This document shows positions 1 to 7,889 of a stretch of 64,000 bases of DNA, one piece after another. The stretch comes from Allobosea sp. BH3. GTDB taxonomy: Bacteria; Pseudomonadota; Alphaproteobacteria; Rhizobiales; Beijerinckiaceae. Each line of letters begins with the position of its first letter. Position 1 is the stretch's first letter. The DNA lies in assembly GCF_025499465.1 (NCBI RefSeq), contig NZ_JAIMCA010000003.1:62001-126000 (forward strand), given 5' to 3'. Both the position numbers and the translations under genes were made by a program. The notes below the pieces were generated by a model. The model did no database searches. It worked only from the letters and a program-made list of their open reading frames with translations, and was not told the origin of the DNA.

Positions 1-157
1 ATACGCGACCTACGACCTGACGAATTACGCCACGCTGAAGCCGTGGACGCTGACCATCACGCTCGCGGACCTCGCCTATGGCACTGTCGTCGTCGGCTTC
101 TGCACCTGGGTCGCCTATGAAGTGGTTCGCCGCGCCGCCGGATGGGGTTGGGTCTGA
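1..157 (+). CDS. DUF2177 family membrane protein, C-terminal end only
   Basis: The open frame enters from the left edge and ends at TGA 155-157, leaving 51 residues. It reads YATYDLTNYATLKPW, then a hydrophobic stretch with TLADLAYGTVVVGF, and ends in a basic tail (VVRRAAGWGWV). The YATYDLTN motif followed by a final membrane helix is typical of DUF2177, a small inner-membrane family of unknown function that often sits beside CFA-synthase-like and DUF1365 genes. It converges on the sigma/ChrR operon, consistent with membership of the same lipid-stress island. The start and N-terminus lie outside the window. Confidence 0.75.
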   Translation, partial: YATYDLTNYATLKPWTLTITLADLAYGTVVVGFCTWVAYEVVRRAAGWGWV

Positions 158-168
158 CGTCTTGCGCG

Positions 169-1191
169 TCAGGCGATGCGCAATCTGTAGTGATTCACGC
201 CCCAGGGATCGCCGCGGGCATGGCCGAACAGCCCGCTCGTCGCCAGAAAGAACAGGCGCCAGCGCCGGCGCCATAGCGGAGCATCCTGGCCGTAGACATT
301 GCGCAGGATCGGCTCGATAGCCGGGAGGTTGCGATCGAAATTCGCCAGCCAGGCCTCGGCCGTGGCCCGGTAGTGCTCACCGGTCCAGCGCCATTCGGCC
401 TCGACGGTGAATAGATCGGGAAACTGGTGCGCAAGCGCGGCGCTCGGCATGAGACCGCCCGTGAAGAAGTGCTGGGCGATCCAGTCTCCAGCGTCGGCGA
501 CATCGAAGCGATAGCAGCCGCGCGCGTGAGCGAAGACATGGAGGAACAGCTTTCCTTCAGGCTTCAGCCATGCCCGGATACGCACCAGAAGCGCGTGCCA
601 GTTCGCCATATGCTCGAACATCTCCACGGAGACGACGCGATCGAAGCGCTCGGCCGTTACGAAGTCGTTCATGTCGGCGGTGATGACCCGGAGGTTTCCG
701 AAGCCGCGAAGCCGCGCCTGCTCCTCGATATGGGCGCGCTGTGAGGCAGAGTTGGAAACCGAGACGATGCGGGCGTTCGGATAGTGCTCCGCCATCCAGA
801 GCGACAGCGAGCCCCAGCCGCAGCCGAGCTCCAGGATATCCTGCCCGTCGGCGAGGCCGGCATGCTCCGCCGTGAGCGCGAGCGCAGCCTCTTCGGCGGT
901 CGCCAGCGTATCGCCGGCATCGGCGAAGTAGCAGCACGAGTATTTTCGCCGGGGCCCAAGGACTTGCTCGAAGAAGGCGGCAGGCACCTCGTAATGCTGG
1001 GCATTGGCGGCGTCGGCATGGAGCGCGATCGGGAATTCCGTCATCTCGCGCGCGAAGGCGGCAGCATCGGCCGCTTGCTCATTCAAGGAACGGTTCGTGC
1101 GCCCGACCAGCGATGCGATCACCATGCGGCTGACGGCGTCGGGCAACGGCAGCGCCTCGCCCCAATTCGAGAGCCTCTGGAGGATCGTCAT
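169..1191 (-). CDS. CFA-synthase-like SAM-dependent methyltransferase
   Basis: A 340-residue class I SAM methyltransferase of the cyclopropane-fatty-acyl-phospholipid synthase superfamily. Seen: NAQHYEVPAAFFEQVLG near residue 65 (substrate-contact helix region), the SAM-binding ILELGCGWGSLSLW near residue 118, and VSVEMFEHM after it. ATG 1191 was chosen because it overlaps the upstream DUF1295 stop (ATGA) and gives a normal family length; the longer frame runs back through DUF1295. It is the last gene of the sigma - ChrR - DUF1295 - methyltransferase operon. The family methylates unsaturated acyl chains of membrane phospholipids. With the 6576-7811 gene it could supply one of two methylations in furan fatty acid synthesis (UfaM or FufM roles); which one is inference. 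Confidence 0.85.
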   Translation of the reverse strand: MTILQRLSNWGEALPLPDAVSRMVIASLVGRTNRSLNEQAADAAAFAREMTEFPIALHADAANAQHYEVPAAFFEQVLGPRRKYSCCYFADAGDTLATAEEAALALTAEHAGLADGQDILELGCGWGSLSLWMAEHYPNARIVSVSNSASQRAHIEEQARLRGFGNLRVITADMNDFVTAERFDRVVSVEMFEHMANWHALLVRIRAWLKPEGKLFLHVFAHARGCYRFDVADAGDWIAQHFFTGGLMPSAALAHQFPDLFTVEAEWRWTGEHYRATAEAWLANFDRNLPAIEPILRNVYGQDAPLWRRRWRLFFLATSGLFGHARGDPWGVNHYRLRIA

Positions 1192-1991
1192 GGTGTCGCT
1201 CCTTTCGGCGGCAGCGGAACGAGAGCGCTGGTCCTGGCCTGATAGTCGCGATAGGCCGCGCCGTGCTTGGCGAGCATGTGCTCCTCCAGAGGAGGGATTC
1301 CTGAGATGCGGGTCAGCAGCAGCGTCATGCAGCCCGGCGCCAGCACGGCGAGCCAGCCGAAGGGATAGGCGATAGCCGGCGCGATCACGGCATAGGCACA
1401 CCACAGCACGCATTCGAAGAAGTAGTTCGGATGACGCGACCAGGCCCACAAACCGTGGTCGCAGACGCCGCGGCGCCCCGAGCGGGCGAAGCCTCGCAAC
1501 TGCCGGTCCGCCACCGCGCCTCCTGCCAGGCCGCAGGCGAAGACGATGATCCCGGCGAAATCCTGCCAACCGAACGCGGGCGAGGGGTTATGCGCCGCCA
1601 ACACGATGCCGAGCGCGAGCGGGATGCTGACCAGCGCCTGCATCTGCAGCAGCCTGGCCATTTGCGGTGGCGCGTCGGCGCCCCAGTCTCGCTTGAGCTT
1701 GGCGTAGCGCGGATCCTCGGTAATGCCGCTCGTGCGGCGGGCGATATGCAAGCCGAGTCGAAAGGACCATGCGAGCGCGAGACCGGCCACCAGCAATCGC
1801 CGCGGCATCGGCCCGGCTCCGAAAGGCAGCAGCGCTCCGGCCACTCCGGTCGTTCCCAGTCCAAAGGTCCAGACGACATCGATCCAGCCAGAATTGCCGG
1901 TCCGGCGCTCTATGAGCGTCGCCAGCGCCATGAACGCCGACATCGCGGCGGCGGCGAAGACGATGGCCACCGCCAGAGACGCGATGGTCAC
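1188..1991 (-). CDS. DUF1295 / steroid-reductase-like integral membrane protein
   Basis: 267 residues with several hydrophobic helices. The C-terminal GLWAWSRHPNYFFECVLW is the signature of DUF1295 and related isoprenylcysteine methyltransferase/steroid 5-alpha-reductase-fold proteins. GTG 1991 overlaps the ChrR-like stop (GTGA) and gives a hydrophobic N-terminus; the frame extends further upstream but only through the ChrR gene. It overlaps the downstream methyltransferase by ATGA, so all four genes look translationally coupled. The family is predicted to reduce or modify lipids in the inner membrane. DUF1295 genes recur in bacterial ECF sigma/ChrR lipid clusters, but the reaction here is unknown. 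Confidence 0.8.
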   Translation of the reverse strand: MTIASLAVAIVFAAAAMSAFMALATLIERRTGNSGWIDVVWTFGLGTTGVAGALLPFGAGPMPRRLLVAGLALAWSFRLGLHIARRTSGITEDPRYAKLKRDWGADAPPQMARLLQMQALVSIPLALGIVLAAHNPSPAFGWQDFAGIIVFACGLAGGAVADRQLRGFARSGRRGVCDHGLWAWSRHPNYFFECVLWCAYAVIAPAIAYPFGWLAVLAPGCMTLLLTRISGIPPLEEHMLAKHGAAYRDYQARTSALVPLPPKGATP

Positions 1992-2614
1992 AGCCGCACC
2001 AATGGCTGCAGCAAACGGCCGAGCCAGCCCTGGAACAGCACGTTCCCGGTCATGGCAACGATGCAGGTGCAGCCTTCGACGGGGTCGACACGCGGGGTAT
2101 GGACGTGGCTGGAGTCGGCCTCGTCGAAGTCGCCCGCCGCGTAGCGTCCATATTCGTGCTCGTAGGCCCCTGACAGGATCGTCGCCCATTCGAGGCCGCT
2201 ATGCTTGTGGTGGGGCAATGCGATGCCCGGCCCGGCGCGCAGCATGAAGACGCGGGCTTCCGCATCGGGAACGACGACGCGCCTCATCGCGACCTTGATG
2301 CCGATCGACCGCCAGGGACCGAGCCCATAAGGACGCAGCACTTGAGGCATGCCGGCCTCCGGAGCCGACGGAGCGCTGGCGGGCGAGCGGGAGCCTTGCC
2401 CCGCCGCGCGCACATCCCGCGGCCCCGAAGCCATTGCCACCGGATCGGCCGCGTCGAGAAGTGCGCCCTGAACGGCCTGCAGGTCGCGCAGGCGCTGACG
2501 GCTCGCCGGATCGGCCTCGACATGGCAGGCGACGACGAGCGCGAGGCCTTCGTCGAGTTGCCCTGCCACGAAGGCTGCGAGCGTTTCGTCGGACGGACGA
2601 TGCACGGCGCTCAT
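1988..2614 (-). CDS. chrR: ChrR-like cupin anti-sigma factor with degenerate zinc motif
   Basis: 208 residues: an N-terminal anti-sigma domain (about 1-90) and a C-terminal cupin (about 110-200) with LPHHKHSGLEWATILSG and a later SSHVHTP, matching the metal-binding cupin of ChrR. ChrR holds its cognate ECF sigma factor and releases it under singlet oxygen. In Rhodobacter ChrR the anti-sigma domain binds zinc through two His and a CxxC. Here H5 and H31 are present, but the positions aligning with the two cysteines read D35 and S38 (CHVEADPASR), so the usual site is incomplete. The start overlaps the sigma gene stop (ATGA). Function as an anti-sigma is supported by position and the cupin; how it senses stress is unclear. 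Confidence 0.85.
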   Translation of the reverse strand: MSAVHRPSDETLAAFVAGQLDEGLALVVACHVEADPASRQRLRDLQAVQGALLDAADPVAMASGPRDVRAAGQGSRSPASAPSAPEAGMPQVLRPYGLGPWRSIGIKVAMRRVVVPDAEARVFMLRAGPGIALPHHKHSGLEWATILSGAYEHEYGRYAAGDFDEADSSHVHTPRVDPVEGCTCIVAMTGNVLFQGWLGRLLQPLVRL

Positions 2615-3231
2615 CGCAGATCCTCCAGCCTGCCGCGCAGATGCGACAGCGCGAGCCTCAGCCGCGACTTCACGGTGCCGAGCGGAATCGCGAGGCGGCT
2701 CGCCACGTCCTGATGGCTGAAGCCTTCGAGGAAGGCGAGCTCGACGACGCGGTACTGGTCGGCGGAAAGCTGCGTCATCGCTGCTCGCACGCGCGCATCG
2801 CGCTCGGCGCCGGAAAGGGTCGCATCGGGTTGTTCGGGCGGTTCTTCATCCAGAATCTCGTAGACTTGTGACAGCCGCGACCGGGTTTCCCGGCGGGCGA
2901 TATCGATGCGGAGATTGCGCGCGATGGTCGCGATCCAGGTCGATGCGCTTGCCCTTGTGGGGTCGAACAGGGCGGCCTTTCGCCACACGGCCAGCAGCGT
3001 CTCCTGCGCGATCTCCTCGGCGAGCTCGGCCGATGCCCCGCCGCGCATCAGCAATCCCTTCACCCGCGGGGCGAAGTGGTCGAACAATTCGGCGAAAGCT
3101 GCTCGGTCGCCCGAGCGCGCGATCGCGGCAATCAATGCATTGGGGTCGAACAAGGCGAAGAACCGACCTCCTTGCGCTGCGGCTCTGACCTCGCGCATGT
3201 CATCGACAGTCAGGGCGTGTGCGGCAACCAT
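2611..3231 (-). CDS. ECF sigma factor, RpoE/ECF11-like
   Basis: About 206 residues. Region 2 is seen as DRAAFAELFDHFAPRVK through EEIAQETLLAVWRKAALFDP, and region 4 as LSADQYRVVELAFLEGFSHQDVA with IPLGTVKSRLRLALSHLR. It is immediately upstream of, and overlaps, the ChrR-like gene, the standard sigma/anti-sigma arrangement of the singlet-oxygen system. The frame is open back to 3273, but a TGATCC-N17-GTATCT element (3237-3265) lies inside that extension, so ATG 3231, directly after the candidate -10, is preferred; it would give a leaderless message. A TTG with an AAGGAGG upstream lies farther inside as another possibility. It probably controls this operon and the divergent 4418-7811 operon. 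Confidence 0.87.
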   Translation of the reverse strand: MVAAHALTVDDMREVRAAAQGGRFFALFDPNALIAAIARSGDRAAFAELFDHFAPRVKGLLMRGGASAELAEEIAQETLLAVWRKAALFDPTRASASTWIATIARNLRIDIARRETRSRLSQVYEILDEEPPEQPDATLSGAERDARVRAAMTQLSADQYRVVELAFLEGFSHQDVASRLAIPLGTVKSRLRLALSHLRGRLEDLR

Positions 3232-3236
3232 GACCC

Positions 3237-3265
3237 AGATACGCCGGCCTTTCAGTTGTGGATCA
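3237..3265 (-). promoter_or_regulatory. Candidate ECF-sigma promoter of the sigma/chrR operon
   Basis: On the minus strand TGATCC (3260-3265) is followed after 17 bases by GTATCT (3237-3242). TGATCC is the known -35 core of Rhodobacter RpoE promoters. The predicted transcript start falls about at ATG 3231. Known motif, observed sequence; autoregulation is inferred. Confidence 0.5.
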
Positions 3266-3298
3266 CCGGTCACCGGCCTTCAACAGCGCCCGCCAGTC

Positions 3299-3667
3299 TT
3301 ACTTCGATGCCTTCCAGGTCACGTCGCGGCAGATCAGGCGCCCGATGATGCAGCCGCGCGTGGTCAGCGCCCCGGCGGATGCCGTGATCGTCATCGCATA
3401 GTTCCAATTGCGCTTGGGATCGTAGGCATTTCCGGAGAAGGTCCCGTCGGGCTCGCGGACCAGTGTCAGAACGAGCCTGTCGCCGACCGCCTCGCCGCCA
3501 CTGGTGTCGCCGATCCAGAGATTGGTCGCACAGATATTGTCTCCGCAGGGTGCGATGCGCACGCGCGCATTGCCGTCGTCGCGCAGCCAGACGCCGTCAA
3601 GCTCGGTCGTGGCCGAGCTGATGTCCGAAAGGCAGAGGAGGGGGAGAGCGAGCAGAAGACGCCTCAT
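3299..3667 (-). CDS. Secreted DUF2147 protein
   Basis: 122 residues. A short signal peptide (MRRLLLALPLLCLSDISSA) is followed by TELDGVWLRDDGNARVRIAPCG and CATNLWIGD, then YAMTI and GCIIGRLICRD, the layout of periplasmic DUF2147 beta-barrel proteins. Two cysteine pairs could form disulfides. ATG 3667 follows GAAAGGAT with good spacing; the longer frame upstream runs through the next gene out of its reading frame. It lies between the membrane protein gene and the sigma operon, all on the minus strand. Function unknown; it probably acts in the periplasm. Confidence 0.8.
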   Translation of the reverse strand: MRRLLLALPLLCLSDISSATTELDGVWLRDDGNARVRIAPCGDNICATNLWIGDTSGGEAVGDRLVLTLVREPDGTFSGNAYDPKRNWNYAMTITASAGALTTRGCIIGRLICRDVTWKASK

Positions 3668-3696
3668 GACGGTATCCTTTCGCGATTGTCCGCCTT

Positions 3697-4296
3697 CTAC
3701 GTCGAGCGCGCGCCCTCGGTTCTGTCGGGGCACGACATGTCGTCGAGACGCGATACGAAGAGCCAGCCGATCAGGACGGTCAACGATGCCGCGCTGAGAA
3801 AATTGAGGCGCTGCAACGCGGCATATTCGGCCGGTTCGTAGAGATGCATCGGCGCGCCCGGGATCGCTGCCGGCAGAAGGTAGGCGGCGAAGGTCAGGGC
3901 GATGAAGCCGAGGGAAAAGGCGCGCTCGGATCGTCGAAAGAGCAGCAGCGCCAGCATGAGGCATGGGAACAGAAAAGCTTCGACGCCTGAGGAGAGGCCG
4001 AAGGCGACAAGGCAGAGCAGCGTGTTGCCGATGCCGGCGACGAGCAGCAGCGCGCGCCCCAGAAGCCGGCTGCGCCGCATGGCGGCAGGGACGGCCGCGA
4101 AGAACGGTGTCGACAGGAAGGTGAGATAGGCCGGCGCGATCTCCGGCGACACCGCCCAATAGAGATAGAGCGGGTAGAACGGCTGGTTCGAAACGATCAC
4201 CAGCGCGACTGTGTTCGCCAGCGCCGCCCGCGGATCGAGGTGTGCAGCATGGGCACGGATCGCCGCAGCCAACTGCTTCAGGCCGTTCACAGGCAT
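3697..4296 (-). CDS. Hypothetical multi-pass membrane protein
   Basis: 199 residues with about six hydrophobic segments (for example ALANTVALVIVSNQPFYPLYL, LLLVAGIGNTLLCLVAFGL, FLSAASLTVLIGWLFVSRL) and a short polar C-terminus. The layout resembles the membrane sensor module found ahead of some rhizobial cyclases and kinases, but no catalytic domain follows. It is divergent from the 4418 gene. I cannot name the family. A free-standing sensor or accessory membrane protein is possible, without direct support. Confidence 0.6.
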   Translation of the reverse strand: MPVNGLKQLAAAIRAHAAHLDPRAALANTVALVIVSNQPFYPLYLYWAVSPEIAPAYLTFLSTPFFAAVPAAMRRSRLLGRALLLVAGIGNTLLCLVAFGLSSGVEAFLFPCLMLALLLFRRSERAFSLGFIALTFAAYLLPAAIPGAPMHLYEPAEYAALQRLNFLSAASLTVLIGWLFVSRLDDMSCPDRTEGARST

Positions 4297-4383
4297 CGCC
4301 GACCCTCTTGGCTTCCCTGTCTCCCCTTACGTCGGAGGCGCATCGTCGGGTCATGCCCCAGGCGCTTTTTGATCCTGCCCGGC

Positions 4384-4420
4384 AAATCCAGACCGGGACC
4401 CGCTGCGTATATCGGTCATG
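4384..4420 (+). promoter_or_regulatory. Candidate ECF-sigma promoter of the lipid operon
   Basis: GTATAT (4407-4412) sits 5 bases before ATG 4418, giving GTATATCGGTCATG. This closely matches GTATCTGGGTCATG at the sigma gene. The -35 at 17 bases is AAATCC (4384-4389), sharing ATCC with TGATCC. The pairing suggests one regulon and leaderless starts. Confidence 0.4.
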
Positions 4421-5779
4421 TCAGGCAATGGGGTGGCGATGCAGGGATCACAGCAGCAAGCGACGAGGATCGCCGTGATCGGCGGCGGCATTTCAGGCCT
4501 TTCCGCCGCCTGGCTGCTGGGGCAGGCGCATGAAGTCGTACTGTTCGAGGCCGCCTCGCGCCTGGGCGGGCACGCCAACACGGTTCGCGTCGCTGGGCCG
4601 GATGGCGTCGAAACGGCGGTGGATACCGGTTTCATCGTCTACAACGAGGCGACCTATCCCAACTTCGTCGCGCTGATGCAGCATCTCGATGTCGCGACGC
4701 AGCCGACCGAAATGTCCTTCGGCGTCTCGCTCGACGGCGGCCGCCTCGAATACAGCGGCACCAGCGTCGCCGGCCTGTTCGCCCAGCGGCGCAATCTGGT
4801 CAGCCCGCGCTTCTGGTCGATGCTGCAGGATATCGGGCGCTTCTATCGGAACGCCTCGAGAGACGCGCAGGCCGGCGGTGCCGCCGGAATCTCGCTGGGC
4901 GACTACCTCGATGCCGGCGGCTATGGCGCCGGGTTCCGGGACGATCACCTGCTGCCGATGGCGGCGGCGATCTGGTCTGCGCCCTGCGCCGAGATCCTGT
5001 CCTATCCCGCCGCGGCCTTCCTGCGCTTCCACCACAATCACGGGCTTCTGCGGCTTACCGACCGGCCCGTCTGGCGCACGGTGACAGGCGGCAGCGCTGT
5101 CTATGTCGAGCACTTGCGCAGCTTGTTTTGCGGCGAGATTAGGATGGGCTCGCCGGTGAAGCAAGTCCGGCGCGGGCCGAACGACGTGGTCGTTGCGGGC
5201 GATGGCTGGAGCGAAAGCTTCGATCAGGTCGTCTTCGCCACCCATGCCGACCAGACATTGGCGATGCTCGCCGATCCCGCAACTGCCGAGACGGCCGCTC
5301 TCGGCGCGTTTCGCTACAGCCGCAATCGCGCGGTTCTCCACACGGACCCCGGTCTGATGCCGAGGCGCCGGCAGGCCTGGGCGAGCTGGAACCATATCGG
5401 CGACGGCAGCCGGCCGAATGCCGCTTGCGCCGTGACCTACTGGATGAACCGCCTCCAGGGTCTCCCTGAGAAGCGACCGCTCTTCGTCACGCTCAATCCG
5501 CCGGACATGCCGGGCGAGCATGCGATCCTCCATCACGAAGTCTACGAGCATCCCGTTTTCGACGCGGCGGCCCTGCACGCCCAGACGCAGCTCTGGTCGC
5601 TCCAGGGCGTGCGGCGCAGCTGGTTCTGCGGGGCTTATTTCGGTGCCGGCTTCCATGAGGACGGCCTGCAGGCCGGGCTCGCGGTGGCCGAGGCGCTCGG
5701 CGGCGGGCGGCGGCCGTGGCGCGTGCAGGACGAGTCCGGGCGGATCCCGTTGCCCGCACAGCGCGAGCTGGCGGCATGA
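4418..5779 (+). CDS. FAD-dependent amine-oxidase-like protein (COG2907), UfaD candidate
   Basis: 453 residues. An N-terminal Rossmann FAD motif, IAVIGGGISGLSAAWLL, is followed by an acidic strand end (EAASRLGGHANT), and the C-terminus has SWFCGAYFGAGFHEDGLQ, which closes the FAD site. This is the COG2907 flavin amine-oxidase-like family. A homologue lies in the Rhodobacter RpoE/ChrR regulon, and the fatty acid desaturase UfaD of furan fatty acid synthesis is, as I recall, of this kind. It would then desaturate methylated acyl chains on membrane phospholipids. It heads a three-gene operon with ATGA overlaps. The family call is strong; the UfaD role is inference. Confidence 0.85.
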   Translation: MSGNGVAMQGSQQQATRIAVIGGGISGLSAAWLLGQAHEVVLFEAASRLGGHANTVRVAGPDGVETAVDTGFIVYNEATYPNFVALMQHLDVATQPTEMSFGVSLDGGRLEYSGTSVAGLFAQRRNLVSPRFWSMLQDIGRFYRNASRDAQAGGAAGISLGDYLDAGGYGAGFRDDHLLPMAAAIWSAPCAEILSYPAAAFLRFHHNHGLLRLTDRPVWRTVTGGSAVYVEHLRSLFCGEIRMGSPVKQVRRGPNDVVVAGDGWSESFDQVVFATHADQTLAMLADPATAETAALGAFRYSRNRAVLHTDPGLMPRRRQAWASWNHIGDGSRPNAACAVTYWMNRLQGLPEKRPLFVTLNPPDMPGEHAILHHEVYEHPVFDAAALHAQTQLWSLQGVRRSWFCGAYFGAGFHEDGLQAGLAVAEALGGGRRPWRVQDESGRIPLPAQRELAA

Positions 5780-6579
5780 GCTGGGGCTCTGCGCTTTATG
5801 TCGGCCGAGTGCGGCATCATCGGTTCCGGCCGAAGCCTCACGCGCTGGCCTATCGCGTCTTCTGGATGCTGCTCGATCTCGACGAGGTCGACGCACTCGC
5901 CAGGAGCCTGCGCAGCTTCTCGCGCAACCGCTTCAATCTCTACGCCTTCCACGACGCCGACTACGGCGACCGCAGCGGCCGGCCTCTGCGCACGCAGATC
6001 GCCGAGGCTCTGGCGAGCGCCGGCATTCCCTGGGACGACGGGGCGGTACGCCTGCTGACGATGCCGCGGATCCTCGGCTACGCCTTCAATCCGCTCAGCA
6101 CCTATTTCTGCTATCGCCGCGACGGCAGCCTCTGCGCCACCGTCTACGAGGTGCACAACACCTTCGGCGAGATTCACAGCTACGTCGCGCCGGCCGACGC
6201 CATCGGCGAGACGCTGCGGCAGGAGGCCGACAAGCTCTTCCACGTCTCGCCCTTCATGGCTCTGGACATGCGCTACGCGTTCAAGGTGGTGCCGCCGGCC
6301 GAGCGCGTCTCGATCGCCATCGACGGCCATGATGCCGAGGGGCGCCTTATCACCGCGACGATGAGTGGGACGCGCATGGCGTTGAGCGATGCCGCACTGC
6401 TGCGGCTGCTCGCCAGCCATCCGCTGCTCACGCTGAAGGTCACGGGCGCCATCCATTGGCACGCGCTGCGACTGCTGGCGAAGCGCATTCGGTGGCAGTC
6501 GCATCCGGCGCCACCCGCGCAGCCGTTCAGCCGCGCTAGCGCCGTGGCGCCTCACGCGAAAGGACCGATGCAGCCATGA
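5776..6579 (+). CDS. DUF1365 protein, UfaO candidate
   Basis: 267 residues beginning MSWGSALYVGRVRHHRF, with PRILGYAFNPLSTYFCYRRDG and VYEVHNTFGEIHSYV, the conserved core of DUF1365. ATG 5776 overlaps the upstream stop by four bases; the longer frame lies inside the previous gene. The family almost always travels with a COG2907 flavoprotein and a CFA-synthase-like methyltransferase, as here. In the furan fatty acid pathway UfaO is needed for the O2-derived furan oxygen, and this gene is the natural candidate by order; that is inferred. Confidence 0.85.
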   Translation: MSWGSALYVGRVRHHRFRPKPHALAYRVFWMLLDLDEVDALARSLRSFSRNRFNLYAFHDADYGDRSGRPLRTQIAEALASAGIPWDDGAVRLLTMPRILGYAFNPLSTYFCYRRDGSLCATVYEVHNTFGEIHSYVAPADAIGETLRQEADKLFHVSPFMALDMRYAFKVVPPAERVSIAIDGHDAEGRLITATMSGTRMALSDAALLRLLASHPLLTLKVTGAIHWHALRLLAKRIRWQSHPAPPAQPFSRASAVAPHAKGPMQP

Positions 6580-7811
6580 GCCGGCCGGACACCGAACAGC
6601 ATCTCCCGACAGTCGAGGGAACGCTCGCGCTGCCGCGTGGCTTCGGGCCGTCGCGCTGGTTCCTGCGCCTTTTGCTGTCGCGCATCGCCATCGGCCGCCT
6701 GACGGTGATCACGCCGGAGGGCGAGCGTCTTCACAGCGGACACGCCGCGCCCGGCCCGCACGCGACCATGGTGCTCAGGAACTGGAGAGCGATCCGGCGT
6801 CTCTTGCGCGAGGGCGATATCGGCTTGGCCGAAGCCTATCGCGACGGCGATCTGGATACGCCGGATCTCACCGCGCTGATCGAACTCGGAGCGCGCAATG
6901 ACGCGACCTTGCGCCGATTGATCTCGGGCTCCTGGCCGGCGCGCCTGCTCAACCGCCTGCGGCACGCGCTGAATGCCAACAGCCGCGCCGGCAGCCGCCG
7001 CAACATCATGGCGCATTACGATCTCGGCAACGAATTCTACGGTCACTGGCTCGACGCCAGCATGATGTATTCGTCAGCGCTCTTCGAAACGCCGGTGGAG
7101 ACGCTCGAAGCGGCCCAGCAGCGCAGGCTCGACAAGATCGTCGAGATGCTCGCCCTGAAAGGCGGCGAGCATGTCCTCGAAATCGGATGCGGCTGGGGTG
7201 CACTGGCGGAGCGGCTCGCGCGCGAAGGTTGCCAGGTCACCGCGATCACCCTGTCGCCTGCGCAGCTCGAGGCGGCCCGGCAACGCGTCGCCGAGGCCGG
7301 CCTGTCCGCACGCGTCAGCCTCCGATTGCAGGATTACCGGGACATTTCCGGCCAGTTCGACCGGATCGTGTCGATCGAGATGATCGAGGCCGTCGGGCGC
7401 GCCTATTGGCCCTCCTACTTCGCCACGCTGAGCCGTTCACTGCAGTCGGGTGGCCGCGCGGTTCTCCAGGCGATCACGATCGACGAGGACTTGTTCGAAT
7501 CCTATCAGGAGGGCACCGACTTCATCCAGCGCCACATCTTTCCAGGGGGCTGCCTGCCATCCGTCCATGCGCTGGAGCGGGAGGCCGATCGGGTCGATCT
7601 CGGCGTCGTCCACCGGGTTGATTTCGGCGAGAGTTACGCCTTGACCCTCAATGAGTGGCGGCGGCGCTTTCTGGAGCGCTGGGCCGACATCGCGCCGATG
7701 GGTTTCGACGAGCCGTTTCGCCGGCTATGGGAGTTCTACCTCTGCTATTGCGAGGCGGGATTCCGAACCCGAAAGATCGACGTCAACCTCATCGCCCTGC
7801 AAGCACGCTGA
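6576..7811 (+). CDS. Cyclopropane-fatty-acyl-phospholipid synthase family methyltransferase
   Basis: 411 residues, full family length. Seen: NIMAHYDLGNEFYGHWLD (acyl-substrate region), MMYSSALFETP, SAM motif VLEIGCGWGALAERLA near residues 197-211, VSIEMIEAVGRAYWPSYF and FIQRHIFPGGCLPS, all diagnostic of the CFA synthase family. It uses SAM to add a methylene or methyl group to cis-unsaturated phospholipid chains at the membrane. It is third in the operon after DUF1365 (ATGA overlap). Because it is beside UfaD- and UfaO-like genes it may make the 11-methyl trans-unsaturated chain (UfaM role) rather than a cyclopropane. No gene follows on this strand. Confidence 0.9.
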   Translation: MSRPDTEQHLPTVEGTLALPRGFGPSRWFLRLLLSRIAIGRLTVITPEGERLHSGHAAPGPHATMVLRNWRAIRRLLREGDIGLAEAYRDGDLDTPDLTALIELGARNDATLRRLISGSWPARLLNRLRHALNANSRAGSRRNIMAHYDLGNEFYGHWLDASMMYSSALFETPVETLEAAQQRRLDKIVEMLALKGGEHVLEIGCGWGALAERLAREGCQVTAITLSPAQLEAARQRVAEAGLSARVSLRLQDYRDISGQFDRIVSIEMIEAVGRAYWPSYFATLSRSLQSGGRAVLQAITIDEDLFESYQEGTDFIQRHIFPGGCLPSVHALEREADRVDLGVVHRVDFGESYALTLNEWRRRFLERWADIAPMGFDEPFRRLWEFYLCYCEAGFRTRKIDVNLIALQAR

Positions 7812-7889
7812 ACCCGGCGCTATCGAGCCGAGGGCAGGGCCGATATGGCAGGTGAAACCCGTTCCCTAATGGGGGACGGCTCGTCTCGA

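Noticed and set aside
4370-4375. TGATCC as the -35 of the 4418 operon
   Set aside because: It lies 31 bases before GTATAT, too far; AAATCC at 4384-4389 has the right 17-base spacing.
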